DNA of 64,000 nt, taken from contig NZ_AP024651.1 of the NCBI RefSeq assembly GCF_019977295.1, positions 2,604,001-2,668,000 on the forward strand, read 5' to 3'. Source of the DNA: Arthrobacter sp. StoSoilB20 (GTDB taxonomy: Bacteria; Actinomycetota; Actinomycetes; Actinomycetales; Micrococcaceae). The position numbers and the translations under genes are program-made. The notes below the pieces were generated by a model. The model was not told the DNA's origin. It ran no database searches and worked only from the letters and a program-made list of their open reading frames with translations. Position 1 is the stretch's first letter; every line of letters begins with the position of its first letter. Positions 9,158 through 17,168 of this stretch are shown piece by piece.

Positions 9158-10120
9158 CTACTCCGATACTTTCACTGGGATACGGTCTGATATGCCTCGA
9201 TCTCCTGGGGCGCTGGCCTCTGCCCCGCTGTGGTTCAGCAGCGAGGCGGCCGTCGCCACGGCACCGGCGACGTCGCCGTCGGCCGGGTAGAGAAGTGTCC
9301 GCCCAACGGTGAGCCCCTGAACGCCTGGCAGGGCGAGGGCAGCCTGCCAACTGGCGAAAATCTCGTCCTGCGTTCCCGCAGGGTCCCCGCCCAAAAGCAC
9401 GGTGGGCAGCGTGGTGGAGGCCATGACGCGTTCCATCTCATCGACCACAGGCAGCTTCATCCAGGTATAGGCGCTGGTTGAACCCAATCCTTCTGCTATG
9501 CCCACTGACTTGATAACCGCATCTGCGCGGAGGTCGTTACGTACTTTGCCATGGGAATCACGCACCGAAAGGAAGGGCTCAACCATGGCAATGAGCTTCC
9601 GCTCAGCCAAAGAGTCGATCGCCTTGGCCGTTGCTTCCAAGGTGGCCACGGTGTCCGGGTCACCCAGGCAGATGCGTGTCAGCATTTTGCCGCCATCGGC
9701 TCCGAGTGCTTCCAGCGCTGCAGCGGTATGCCCGGTAAAGCGGTCATCAAATTCATTGACCAGTCCGGCCAGTCCCCCGCGGTTCATGGACCCGAAGACG
9801 AGTTTTCCCTCCAAAGCGCCGAGCAGCAGGAGGTCATCCATGATGTCAGGTGAGGCCAAAATGCCATCAACGGCAGGGTTCGCCAGGGCAACCTGCAGCC
9901 GATCCAACAGATCGCGCCGATCGGCCATGGCCATAGGCTGGGTACCAACGGCCAAGGCACCCCGGGCCGGGTGATCAGCGGCAACGATGAAATTCTGCTT
10001 ACCGTGCTTGAGGCCTGGGTGTCTGCGTCGGGTGGCCGCAGCCCGGGCTACCGCCTCCGGATCTTCCAACCGGACACGGCTCAAGTGTTCATAACGGCGG
10101 GGGTCCTCATTCAGGCTCAT
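9158..10120 (-). CDS. Cgl0158-type (beta/alpha)8 aldolase of inositol catabolism
   Basis: The 320-residue protein resembles the DeoC/LacD aldolase superfamily group found in actinobacterial iol clusters (Cgl0158 type). A class I Schiff-base Lys could be the one in GKLVFGSMNRGG or YTWMKLPVVDE. By position it should cleave 2-deoxy-5-keto-gluconate 6-phosphate to dihydroxyacetone phosphate and malonate semialdehyde, replacing the Bacillus class II enzyme IolJ. Its start overlaps the iolC stop by four bases and iolD follows after six, so the three genes are tightly coupled. The reaction is inferred from context. Confidence 0.75.
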   Translation of the reverse strand: MSLNEDPRRYEHLSRVRLEDPEAVARAAATRRRHPGLKHGKQNFIVAADHPARGALAVGTQPMAMADRRDLLDRLQVALANPAVDGILASPDIMDDLLLLGALEGKLVFGSMNRGGLAGLVNEFDDRFTGHTAAALEALGADGGKMLTRICLGDPDTVATLEATAKAIDSLAERKLIAMVEPFLSVRDSHGKVRNDLRADAVIKSVGIAEGLGSTSAYTWMKLPVVDEMERVMASTTLPTVLLGGDPAGTQDEIFASWQAALALPGVQGLTVGRTLLYPADGDVAGAVATAASLLNHSGAEASAPGDRGISDRIPVKVSE

Positions 10121-11133
10121 CGCACTGCTCCTTCTGCAAGGCTGGACGCCGAAAGACCTGTGCCGGGTACAGGCCGGCCACGGTCGGCCAGCAGCGAGGT
10201 GACTTCATCCGGCGTCGGCATGGCATCGGCACAGGAAAGGCGTGATGCCACGATCGCGCCCGAGGCATTGGCATAATCCAGGACTTCCGAAAGCGGCCAG
10301 CCTGACAACAATCCATGGCAGAAAGCGCCCCCGAAGGAATCGCCTGCGCCCAGGCCGTTCAGGGTTTCCACGGGGACAGGAGCCGAAACGACGCGTTCGG
10401 TGCGCGTCTTGGCCATAACACCCTCCGGCCCAAGCTTGACCACGGCAATTTCGACGCCGGCCGCCAACAGGCGGTCGGCTTGCTCATCGGGGGTGCCTTC
10501 TCCCACGGCAACAGCACATTCCTTGTCGTTACCGATAGCAACGGTGACGTGCGGAAGAATCTTGGAAACCTCCGCCCGGGCCTCCTCTTCCGAGGCCCAG
10601 AACATGGGACGGTAGTCAAGATCCAGGATGGTGAATTGGCCATCCTTGAGTCCTGCCCGCGGGCGGGCCTGGTGCGCTGCCAGGTGCGCCCCGCGGCTTG
10701 GCTCCTGGCACAGCCCTGTGACGGTTGACCAGAAAATCCCGGCATCCCGGATGGCCTGGAGATCAAGCTCATCAGCTTTGATCTGCAGGTCCGGAGCCGT
10801 GGGAAATCGGCCGTAGAAGTAGAGGGGAAAGTCTTCCGGCGGCTTGATTGCACAGAACGTGACGGCCGTGGGGTACTCCTTGACCGGCGAGACGAAGGAA
10901 TCATCCACCTTGAACTTATGCAGCTCCCTGTGAAGGTAGTTGCCGAAAGCGTCATCGCCGGTTCGGGTGATGATTCCCGCCCGGCGACCATGACGTGCGG
11001 CGGCGACGGCCACGTTGGAAGGTGACCCCCCAAGGTATTTGCCGAAGGACGTAACATCCTCCAGGTCGACGCCAATGTCGTTCGGGTAGATATCAACGCT
11101 GATGCGCCCGATCGTAAGCAGTTCGTGGGTCAC
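10117..11133 (-). CDS. iolC: 5-dehydro-2-deoxygluconokinase
   Basis: IolC phosphorylates 2-deoxy-5-keto-gluconate with ATP. The 338-residue PfkB/ribokinase-family protein starts MTHELLTIGRISVDIYPNDI, has the sugar-binding GGSPSNVAVAAARHG motif, and ends with the catalytic GLGAGDSFGGAF motif that supplies the Asp base. I chose GTG 11133 because conserved sequence begins there and GAAAGG lies upstream. GTG 11199 in the same frame would add 22 unconserved residues. This is the first gene of the operon, with its promoter and operators about 100 bases upstream. Confidence 0.9.
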   Translation of the reverse strand: MTHELLTIGRISVDIYPNDIGVDLEDVTSFGKYLGGSPSNVAVAAARHGRRAGIITRTGDDAFGNYLHRELHKFKVDDSFVSPVKEYPTAVTFCAIKPPEDFPLYFYGRFPTAPDLQIKADELDLQAIRDAGIFWSTVTGLCQEPSRGAHLAAHQARPRAGLKDGQFTILDLDYRPMFWASEEEARAEVSKILPHVTVAIGNDKECAVAVGEGTPDEQADRLLAAGVEIAVVKLGPEGVMAKTRTERVVSAPVPVETLNGLGAGDSFGGAFCHGLLSGWPLSEVLDYANASGAIVASRLSCADAMPTPDEVTSLLADRGRPVPGTGLSASSLAEGAVR

Positions 11134-11225
11134 GATGATCGTTGACCTTTCTCTTGTGAGCTCTGAACCTTTGAGCGCTGGGCCCCAATGCCTTGCCACC
11201 CCTCAGTGAGCGGGGCCACATGACT

Positions 11226-11269
11226 ACTTTGCACCAGATTTTATGTCCTGTCAAAGGTTTGTACTGACA
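11226..11269 (-). promoter_or_regulatory. iol operon promoter with two IolR-like operators
   Basis: On the minus strand, a perfect -35 TTGACA (11249-11254) and CAAAGT (11226-11231) are 17 bases apart. Two operator-like decamers, TGTCCTGTCA (11244-11253) and TGTACTGACA (11260-11269), are centred 16 bases apart. The first covers the -35 box, the arrangement expected for a repressor. Each differs at one position from the remembered Corynebacterium IolR consensus KGWCHTRACA. Confidence 0.65.
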
Positions 11270-11366
11270 TATTTACAACGAAACCTGGTCGCTCCATAAA
11301 GTGACCGCAGGCCAAACCCCCCGACCCCCGGAATATGGTTCCGGCGGCCTGGCTTGGGTGGGCCGG

Positions 11367-11771
11367 CTATTTGGCGGGAACCGCAAGCTCCCCCGTGAGG
11401 TACTGGGCGCGGCCAAAGCCGAAGGACCAATCACCAGCCGTGTTTTCGACATAGCCAAGGAAGACATCCTCGCCCGCAACGCCAACCTCACCCAATCGCG
11501 CCGCTATGGCCGCAAAAAGGGACTGCTTGGCCTCACGGCTGCGGCCTTCCTGGGTGAAGATCTGGATCATGACGACATTCGACGAACGCTCAAACCCGAG
11601 CCCCGCATCCTGGGCGAAAATTTGACCCGGCGCATGCTCGGTGACGATATGGAAGTAGTCGCGCTCCGGAATGCGATACTCGGCGAGTATTGCCTCATGG
11701 ATGCTTCTACTGATTTGCCCCAGCTCTTCCGGGCTCCTGCCGGCGTTGAGGTCGATTCGAACCAATGGCAT
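11367..11771 (-). CDS. Tautomerase-family protein
   Basis: The 134-residue protein starts MPLVRIDLNAGRS, so Met removal would expose the N-terminal Pro that is the catalytic base in the 4-oxalocrotonate tautomerase superfamily. It is longer than the 60-70 residue classical subunits and fits the roughly 130-residue group. The start ATG 11771 has AGAGGGG about five bases upstream. It lies beside the inositol operon on the same strand, and an operator-like decamer overlaps its probable -10 box, which links it to inositol use. The substrate is unknown. Confidence 0.8.
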   Translation of the reverse strand: MPLVRIDLNAGRSPEELGQISRSIHEAILAEYRIPERDYFHIVTEHAPGQIFAQDAGLGFERSSNVVMIQIFTQEGRSREAKQSLFAAIAARLGEVGVAGEDVFLGYVENTAGDWSFGFGRAQYLTGELAVPAK

Positions 11772-11790
11772 TTTTACCCCTCTGGAAGTT

Positions 11791-11804
11791 TGTCCTGTCA
11801 TACT
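11791..11804 (-). promoter_or_regulatory. IolR-like operator over the tautomerase -10 box
   Basis: TGTCCTGTCA (11791-11800) is identical to the decamer covering the iolC -35 box. On the minus strand it abuts and partly covers TAGTAT (11799-11804), a plausible -10 box about 28 bases before the tautomerase start. Confidence 0.5.
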
Positions 11805-11849
11805 AACAAACTACGAAGGGTGGGACAAGATGCGTTGCTTTCTCCCGCG

Positions 11850-12698
11850 TCAGCTCACCGTCGCGGCATCACCCTTGGGCCGCTCGTTCATGGCTTCGTC
11901 GATCTCTTTGAGGTAAACCAGAACATCAGCACAGCGGGCACACGCAACCACGTGACTGGCTATGCGTTGCCGCGCGGCCTTACGGACTGCGTTCCGCACG
12001 TATTTGCCGAAGTGCCGGGAATAATCGATGCAGGGGTCATCGGGAGTCTGTGCCACGTGTTCCTGCAGGTACGCCTGGCGCAAACCCTCCCTTGCCCTGA
12101 TCAGCAATGAGGAAACTCCGTTGGGGCTCAACTCCATCACCCGGCCGGTAGCCGCAGGTTTCAGGCCTTCAACTTCGACGCACCAGAGAACGGCCTGCCA
12201 GCGCGTGGGCAGGGAACGGAATGCGCGCATCAGGACGGTAGCCTCAAAGGCCCTGATGGTCGAGTTGTCGTCCAGGACCAGATCATCCATGGCGCTGCCG
12301 TAGCCCAGGGTCGCATTCCGCCTGCTGCGGACATTCCTGCGGTGGGCCATCCGCCTGACCGTAGTGGTCAGGTAGGCCTGAAAGGACTCCCTTGGCCCTT
12401 TGCCGGCGAGCAAAGCCTCCAGTACCGAGGCGAACGCCTCGGCCACCACATCCTCCGCGTCGCTGGCGTTGTCAGTCTCCGCACGAGCTACATAGCCGGC
12501 CACCGCAAGATGGGATTCATACAGTTCGCTGAACGCGGCGAGATCCCCGCGGCGGACCAGGTCAACCAAGTGAAACTCATGCGGATCCCCGCGATGTGGC
12601 GTCGTCGCAGTCCGGCCTGCCCGTCCAACCCGCCCGGCGGATGTACCAACCCCCGGCGCTGGGGGTTGCACTGCCGGAGTTGCGGGTTGGTGCGACAT
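11850..12698 (-). CDS. ECF-type RNA polymerase sigma factor with zinc-finger-like tail
   Basis: The 282-residue protein has sigma region 2 around FSELYESHLAVAGYVARA and AEDVVAEAFASVLEALL, and region 4 with a helix-turn-helix around LPTRWQAVLWCVEVEGL and ELSPNGVSSLLIRAREGL. The C-terminal 60 residues add H-x3-C-x2-C (SHVVACARC), the motif of zinc-binding anti-sigma domains, preceded by another His. ATG 12698 was chosen because GAAAGG lies just upstream. No separate anti-sigma gene is adjacent, so the tail may act as a built-in sensor. Target promoters are unknown. Confidence 0.82.
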   Translation of the reverse strand: MSHQPATPAVQPPAPGVGTSAGRVGRAGRTATTPHRGDPHEFHLVDLVRRGDLAAFSELYESHLAVAGYVARAETDNASDAEDVVAEAFASVLEALLAGKGPRESFQAYLTTTVRRMAHRRNVRSRRNATLGYGSAMDDLVLDDNSTIRAFEATVLMRAFRSLPTRWQAVLWCVEVEGLKPAATGRVMELSPNGVSSLLIRAREGLRQAYLQEHVAQTPDDPCIDYSRHFGKYVRNAVRKAARQRIASHVVACARCADVLVYLKEIDEAMNERPKGDAATVS

Positions 12699-12796
12699 TT
12701 CTGCCTTTCGGAATGGAGTGTTGAGCGCACCCAAACTAGGCAGTCAATGATTAGATACGCACAGAATGCACGTTTCTAGCGAGAATTAGGGAGTCA

Positions 12797-13780
12797 ATGC
12801 AGGAATATGAACTCGACGAGCGGGATTTCCGCTTGTTGCACGCACTGCAGATCCGTCCCCGCGCCCCATGGGCAGCGCTTGCTCCTATAGTCGGGGCCGA
12901 TGCCGCAACGCTTTCGAGGCGGTGGACCGCACTGAAGGACGCCGGATTGGCGTGGGTGACGTCCTACCCTGGATTGGGGACCAAATACTCCGGGGCCGTC
13001 GTAGAGATCGACTGTGCGCCAGCCAGCATCCTCCGCGCCACAGAAGAACTTGCCGGCGATCCACAGGTGATGACCATCCACCAAACCGCCGGGGGAAGGG
13101 ACCTGCTTGTTACCTTGCTGTGCTCCACAGAGGCCGAGCTGAGCTACTTTCTGCTCGAACGGCTTTGCACCGTTGAGGGGATCCGCAGCACCCGGACGCA
13201 CAGGGCCATCAAGCTTTTGTCCGACGCCAAGCAGTGGCGGCTCCGGTCACTCCACGACACGGAATCCCGGCTGTTGGAACGTAACCTCCCGGAGCCCACA
13301 TCGACGGGCCGCGGGATCACTGCCGAACACGAGAAACAATTGGCACTGCTTCTCAAGCTCGATGGCCGCATTCCCGTTGCAGACATTTCCAACACGCTTG
13401 GGATAAGTCCTGCGAAGGCGAGGAACGCCCTGGCCGCGGTCGTTGCCGAAAACCGCTTGACCTTGCGGCTGGAAGTCGCCAGGTCCTACACCCCTTGGCC
13501 AGTGAACGTGTGGTACTTCATGCGGGTCCCCGCCACCAAGGTGGAAGTAGTGGCCCGGAGGTTGTCGACCCTGGAAGAGGTGCGGATGGTCACAACTACG
13601 GGCGGTATGTACTCCATCATCATGACGGTGTGGCTTCGCCGGGTCGAAGACATGACCCTTCTTGAGCGGCAATTGGGAGAGCGACTGCCCTTTGCCGAAA
13701 TCATGGACCGGTCAATCGTCCTTCGGACCCCAAAACACATGGGCCACCGGCTTGATCCCAGCGGGAAGCGGACCGCATGA
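12797..13780 (+). CDS. Lrp/AsnC-family regulator with two modules
   Basis: The 327-residue protein carries two Lrp-like halves. The first begins YELDERDFRLLHALQIRPRAPW with a winged-helix DNA-binding domain and a RAM-like segment. The second starts near residue 175 with ITAEHEKQLALLLKLDGRIPVADISNTLGIS and ends in another RAM-like segment. Classical Lrp proteins have about 150-170 residues and one module, so this is a fused duplication, a form common in Arthrobacter relatives. The start ATG has AGGGAG upstream. It is transcribed divergently from the sigma factor gene. The ligand and targets are unknown. Confidence 0.85.
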   Translation: MQEYELDERDFRLLHALQIRPRAPWAALAPIVGADAATLSRRWTALKDAGLAWVTSYPGLGTKYSGAVVEIDCAPASILRATEELAGDPQVMTIHQTAGGRDLLVTLLCSTEAELSYFLLERLCTVEGIRSTRTHRAIKLLSDAKQWRLRSLHDTESRLLERNLPEPTSTGRGITAEHEKQLALLLKLDGRIPVADISNTLGISPAKARNALAAVVAENRLTLRLEVARSYTPWPVNVWYFMRVPATKVEVVARRLSTLEEVRMVTTTGGMYSIIMTVWLRRVEDMTLLERQLGERLPFAEIMDRSIVLRTPKHMGHRLDPSGKRTA

Positions 13781-13813
13781 ACTGTTCGGCAACATGCCCG
13801 GCTCCCCGCGGTG

Positions 13814-13839
13814 GGTGGGGCAAGCATTTTTGCCCCACC
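13814..13839. terminator. Bidirectional terminator between lrp-like and VOC genes
   Basis: A ten-base-pair stem GGTGGGGCAA/TTGCCCCACC with loop GCATTT sits between the convergent ends of the Lrp-like gene and the VOC gene, so it can serve both strands. Confidence 0.65.
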
Positions 13840-13844
13840 GGACA

Positions 13845-14285
13845 CTATGCAGTCTGCGGCTCCCCCTGCTGGGTGCCGGCAATGTTGACCAGCCAGCCGA
13901 TACCGAATTTGTCGATACACATCCCGAACGTATCGCCCCAGGGCGCCGCCTCAAGGGGAACAGTGACAGTGCCGCCGTCGACCAGCTTGTCCCAGAAGCC
14001 CCGGAGTTCACCTTCGTCAGACGCTTCGCCGCTCAATGACACTGAGATGTTGTCTCCAGGATTGAAAGACATGCCGTTGGGTGTGTCTGCCGCCATGAGG
14101 GTCAATCCGCCCGGGGTTTCCAACATGGCATGCATGACTTTGTCGGCTTCGGCAGGATCCTGGCTCGCCTGGTAGTCGCCGAAGGTGCTGATATTCAGTT
14201 CGCCACCGAAAACGGATTCATAAAAGGTGATCGCTTCCCGGGCGTTATCCCGGAATGAGATGTAGGGATTGAGTCGGGTTGTCAT
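13845..14285 (-). CDS. VOC-family (PhnB-like) protein
   Basis: The 146-residue protein starts MTTRLNPYISFRDNAREAI and contains FYESVFGGELNISTFGDY, the pattern of PhnB-like glyoxalase/bleomycin-resistance-type (VOC) proteins. These have a paired beta-alpha-beta-beta-beta fold that often binds a metal. A GGAG site lies upstream of the ATG. Family members include demethylubiquinone methyltransferase-like misannotations, and no specific reaction can be assigned. It is monocistronic and convergent with the Lrp-like gene. Confidence 0.82.
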   Translation of the reverse strand: MTTRLNPYISFRDNAREAITFYESVFGGELNISTFGDYQASQDPAEADKVMHAMLETPGGLTLMAADTPNGMSFNPGDNISVSLSGEASDEGELRGFWDKLVDGGTVTVPLEAAPWGDTFGMCIDKFGIGWLVNIAGTQQGEPQTA

Positions 14286-14463
14286 GGACGGTCTCCTTCT
14301 GGACGGCTGATGGTGTTGGTTTGGTCACAGTGCCGCAATGCTAACAGCGGCAGGTGGCACCTGTCCCCCAAATCCTTCAGCCGCCGTCGTACACCATTTA
14401 CAGGGGGGTAAATGCCCGCACCACGCAAACGGGCCCGGCTTCGCTCCCGGGTGCAAGCCCGGA

Positions 14464-14469
14464 TAATGT
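14464..14469 (+). promoter_or_regulatory. -10 box of a probably leaderless DUF3054 transcript
   Basis: TAATGT ends seven bases before ATG 14477, and no purine-rich ribosome binding site lies between, so transcription probably begins at or next to the start codon. Confidence 0.45.
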
Positions 14470-14476
14470 CATAGGC

Positions 14477-14866
14477 ATGCTCTCACCATCACGGCTGTGG
14501 ATTCCCGCGGCCATTGCAGACGTCCTGTTGATCCTTGTCTTCGCAGCCATTGGCAGGGACGCGCATGCGCGCGGGGATATTCTTGCCGGCGCCTTCACCA
14601 CAGCGTGGCCCTTCCTGGCCGGAGCAGCGCTGGCCTGGCTCGCAGCCCGCGCCTGGCGCTCACCCTTGGCCGCATGGCCGACTGGCGTCCTGGTGTGGGT
14701 CAGTACAGTACTGGTGGGAATGCTGCTCAGGGCTGTGACCGGCCAAACGGTGGTGCTGCCTTTCGTGCTCGTCGCGTTGGTCAGCCTTGCGGTTTTCCTG
14801 CTCGGCTACCGGCTCATCGTGGCTTTCGCGGCGAGGGTGGCCCGAACGCGGCAACGCCGCCCCTGA
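14477..14866 (+). CDS. DUF3054 membrane protein
   Basis: From ATG 14477 the protein has 129 residues and four hydrophobic helices, with charged loops such as GRDAHARG and AARAWRSPLAAWP, matching the actinobacterial DUF3054 family. An upstream in-frame start at 14354 would add 41 residues with no membrane or conserved character, and the -10 box at 14464 supports the shorter form. The function of the family is unknown to me. It is an integral membrane protein with a basic cytosolic C-terminus. Confidence 0.78.
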   Translation: MLSPSRLWIPAAIADVLLILVFAAIGRDAHARGDILAGAFTTAWPFLAGAALAWLAARAWRSPLAAWPTGVLVWVSTVLVGMLLRAVTGQTVVLPFVLVALVSLAVFLLGYRLIVAFAARVARTRQRRP

Positions 14867-14937
14867 ACAGGGCCTGCCACCTGCAAATGCACTAGGCTGA
14901 AGCAGTCCGCAATGATGCATTTTCGGAAAGGCCCCAC

Positions 14938-15216
14938 GTGATCACCGCTTTCGTCCTGATCAAAACAGATGCCTCACGCATCCCGGAGACCGCCGAGCAG
15001 ATCTCTGCCATCCAAGGCATCAGTGAGGTCTACTCCGTCACGGGCGAATGGGACCTCATAGCCGTGGCCAGAGTTACCAAGCACGAAGAGTTGGCGGACG
15101 TTATCGCGGACAAACTGTCCAAAGTGGGTTCCGTGGTCCACACCACCACCCACATCGCCTTCCGGGCGTATTCGCAGCACGACCTCGACGCGGCGTTTGC
15201 CCTCGGGTTCGAGTAG
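14938..15216 (+). CDS. Stand-alone Lrp/AsnC ligand-binding (RAM) domain protein
   Basis: The 92-residue protein, MITAFVLIKTDASRIPETAEQ onward, is only the alpha-beta effector domain of Lrp/AsnC regulators; there is no helix-turn-helix. The segment SVTGEWDLIAVARV is the usual RAM core. It starts at GTG 14938 after GGAAAGG. Such proteins form dimers or octamers and may bind amino acids, or may pair with full-length Lrp proteins. It converges with trpD, with 12 bases between the two stops. This conserved neighbour of trpD hints at amino-acid sensing, which is inference. Confidence 0.85.
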   Translation: MITAFVLIKTDASRIPETAEQISAIQGISEVYSVTGEWDLIAVARVTKHEELADVIADKLSKVGSVVHTTTHIAFRAYSQHDLDAAFALGFE

Positions 15217-15228
15217 GCGCGCGCCTGC

Positions 15229-16293
15229 CTAGCCTTCACTCCGGCTGAGTTCAGTCCATTGTGCGAGGACTTCGGAAGCCTTGCCGGAGTCAACCGACTC
15301 AGCAGCACTGGCGAAGGCCTTGCGCATGCGCTCGGTGAGTGTCCCCTCGGCCTGCAGGTCAAAGGAAACCAAGCCCGCGGCCGCGTTGAGGAGCACGGCG
15401 TCCCGCACAGGACCTGTCTTTCCCTCAAGGATGTCGCGGACAACTCCGGCGTTCGCCGCAGCATCGCCTCCGCGCAGATCGGCAACCGTGGAAGGGCCGA
15501 TGCCAAGGTCGGCTGGATAAAATACCTGTTCCGTGACGACGCCGTTCCGGATTTCCCATACAGTGGACGGCCCGGTTGGTGTGAGTTCATCGAGCCCGTC
15601 ATCACCACGGAACACCAGTCCACGGCTCCCCCGGCGGGCCAGCACGCCGGCCACCAGCGGAGCCATCCGCACATTTGCCACTCCGACGGCCGAGGCCTGA
15701 ACGTGCGCGGGGTTGGTCAAGGGTCCCAAGAAGTTAAAGGCCGTTGGTACGGCCAACTCGCGGCGCGGCACAGCTGTGTGCCGGAAAGAAGGATGGAAAA
15801 CCTGCGCGAAGCAGAATGTGATTCCTGCCTCTTCTGCGTTCCGGGCGACCTGCTCGATGGAAAGATCCAGGCGAACGCCCAGGGCCTCCAACACATCGGC
15901 CGAACCGGAGGTCGAGGATGCTGCCCTGTTTCCGTGCTTGACCACCTTGGCGCCGGCACCTGCCGCAACAAGCGCTGCCATCGTGGAGATGTTGACGGTA
16001 TTGAGCCGGTCGCCACCAGTCCCTACGATGTCCAGTTTCTCCCCGGAAATCCCAATGGGGTTGGCGTGCTGGACCATGGCTTCGACCAGGCCGGCGAGTT
16101 CTTCGACTGTTTCGCCCTTGGATCTCAGGGCCACAAGGAAGCCTGCAATCTGTGCCGGAGTCGCTTCCCCGGACATGATCATGTTCATGGCCCACTCTGT
16201 ATTGCCCGCAGCAAGGTCGTCGCCATTGATCAATGCTGAGATGAGCCCTGGCCAGGTATTGCTGGCTGCAGGTGCCGATGCCGGAGAAGTCAC
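15229..16293 (-). CDS. trpD: Anthranilate phosphoribosyltransferase
   Basis: TrpD joins anthranilate to phosphoribosyl pyrophosphate in tryptophan synthesis. The 354-residue protein has the family glycine motif [37 protein letters not shown] for PRPP/Mg binding, and a helical N-terminal domain. It stands alone, away from other trp genes, as in many Actinobacteria. GTG 16293 is preceded by TAGCAT with exactly six bases between them and no ribosome binding site, which suggests a leaderless message. I found no Trp-rich leader peptide. Confidence 0.93.
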   Translation of the reverse strand: MTSPASAPAASNTWPGLISALINGDDLAAGNTEWAMNMIMSGEATPAQIAGFLVALRSKGETVEELAGLVEAMVQHANPIGISGEKLDIVGTGGDRLNTVNISTMAALVAAGAGAKVVKHGNRAASSTSGSADVLEALGVRLDLSIEQVARNAEEAGITFCFAQVFHPSFRHTAVPRRELAVPTAFNFLGPLTNPAHVQASAVGVANVRMAPLVAGVLARRGSRGLVFRGDDGLDELTPTGPSTVWEIRNGVVTEQVFYPADLGIGPSTVADLRGGDAAANAGVVRDILEGKTGPVRDAVLLNAAAGLVSFDLQAEGTLTERMRKAFASAAESVDSGKASEVLAQWTELSRSEG

Positions 16294-16299
16294 CCACTG

Positions 16300-16305
16300 A
16301 TGCTA
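16300..16305 (-). promoter_or_regulatory. -10 box of a probably leaderless trpD transcript
   Basis: TAGCAT on the minus strand ends six bases before GTG 16293. TTGGTC 19 bases further upstream could be a weak -35. No ribosome binding site is visible. Confidence 0.5.
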
Positions 16306-16405
16306 TCGACCCTGCCACGCCGATGACCAATGTGAACACAGCCGGGAACTTTTCCGCGCGATTTCGCGTCTTTGTAGAAAAAGTCTCCCGAATCGGTGGT
16401 TTGCA

Positions 16406-16435
16406 TTGGGAACTCTGGACTTTTACAGACATAAT
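16406..16435 (+). promoter_or_regulatory. ctaE promoter, probably leaderless
   Basis: TTGGGA (16406-16411) and CATAAT (16430-16435) are 18 bases apart. The -10 box ends exactly six bases before GTG 16442, and no ribosome binding site intervenes. The ctaE-qcrCAB message therefore probably begins at the start codon. Confidence 0.5.
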
Positions 16436-16441
16436 GTCCTT

Positions 16442-17080
16442 GTGACATCTGCGACCCATGCCCCCAGTACCCCGGCGCACCCGACGCTGAACCGCCCCAA
16501 CCTGGTTTCTGTTGGAACCGTTGTTTGGCTGTCCAGTGAGTTGATGTTCTTCGCCGGCCTCTTTGCCATGTACTTCACCCTGCGCTCCACATCCGGACTG
16601 ATGTGGGCCGAGGAGACGGCCAAGCTCAACTTCCCGTTTGCGCTCGTCAACACGATCGTCCTTGTGGCAAGTTCGTTTACTTGCCAGATGGGCGTTTTTG
16701 CCGCCGAGCGGCTGGAGCCGCGCCGCACCGGACGGCCACTCCAATTCACCCGCTGGGGCATGTCTGAATGGTTTGTCCTGACCTTCATTATGGGTGCCTT
16801 CTTCGTGGCCGGACAGACCACGGAATACGCCATGCTCGTCTCCGAGCACGTATCCCTGTCCTCCAACGCCTACGGCTCCGCCTTCTACATGACGACGGGC
16901 TTCCACGGCCTGCACGTCATTGGCGGCCTGATCGCCTTCCTGTTCATCATTGGACGCGCATTCGCAGCCAAGAAGTTCGGACACTTTGAAGCGACGTCGG
17001 CGATCGTCACCTCGTACTACTGGCACTTTGTCGACGTTGTGTGGATCGGCCTCTTCCTGGTCATCTACGTCCTCAAGTAA
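16442..17080 (+). CDS. ctaE: Cytochrome c oxidase subunit III (aa3 type)
   Basis: CtaE is the third membrane subunit of the proton-pumping aa3 oxidase, with no redox centre of its own. From GTG 16442 it has 212 residues and five hydrophobic helices, including [20 protein letters not shown] and [15 protein letters not shown], and ends [21 protein letters not shown]. It is the short actinobacterial form. It heads the ctaE-qcrC-qcrA-qcrB cluster, which keeps oxidase and bc1 subunits together as in the obligate bc1-aa3 supercomplex. Confidence 0.94.
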   Translation: MTSATHAPSTPAHPTLNRPNLVSVGTVVWLSSELMFFAGLFAMYFTLRSTSGLMWAEETAKLNFPFALVNTIVLVASSFTCQMGVFAAERLEPRRTGRPLQFTRWGMSEWFVLTFIMGAFFVAGQTTEYAMLVSEHVSLSSNAYGSAFYMTTGFHGLHVIGGLIAFLFIIGRAFAAKKFGHFEATSAIVTSYYWHFVDVVWIGLFLVIYVLK

Positions 17081-17168
17081 GCCCGGCTTTGACTCTTTTT
17101 CTACAAGAGGCAGAATTTCAAGAAGCGGCTCGCGGAGCCGACGCAGGATCGAATAAAGGAACCACCAC

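Noticed and set aside
16430..16448. IolR-like site at the ctaE promoter (ATGTCCTTGTGACAT)
   Set aside because: The spacing between half sites differs from the four inositol-locus sites, and there is no link to inositol use.
15734..17026. A 430-codon minus-strand frame spanning trpD and ctaE
   Set aside because: It overlaps trpD in another frame and ctaE on the opposite strand. Both of those have clear motifs.
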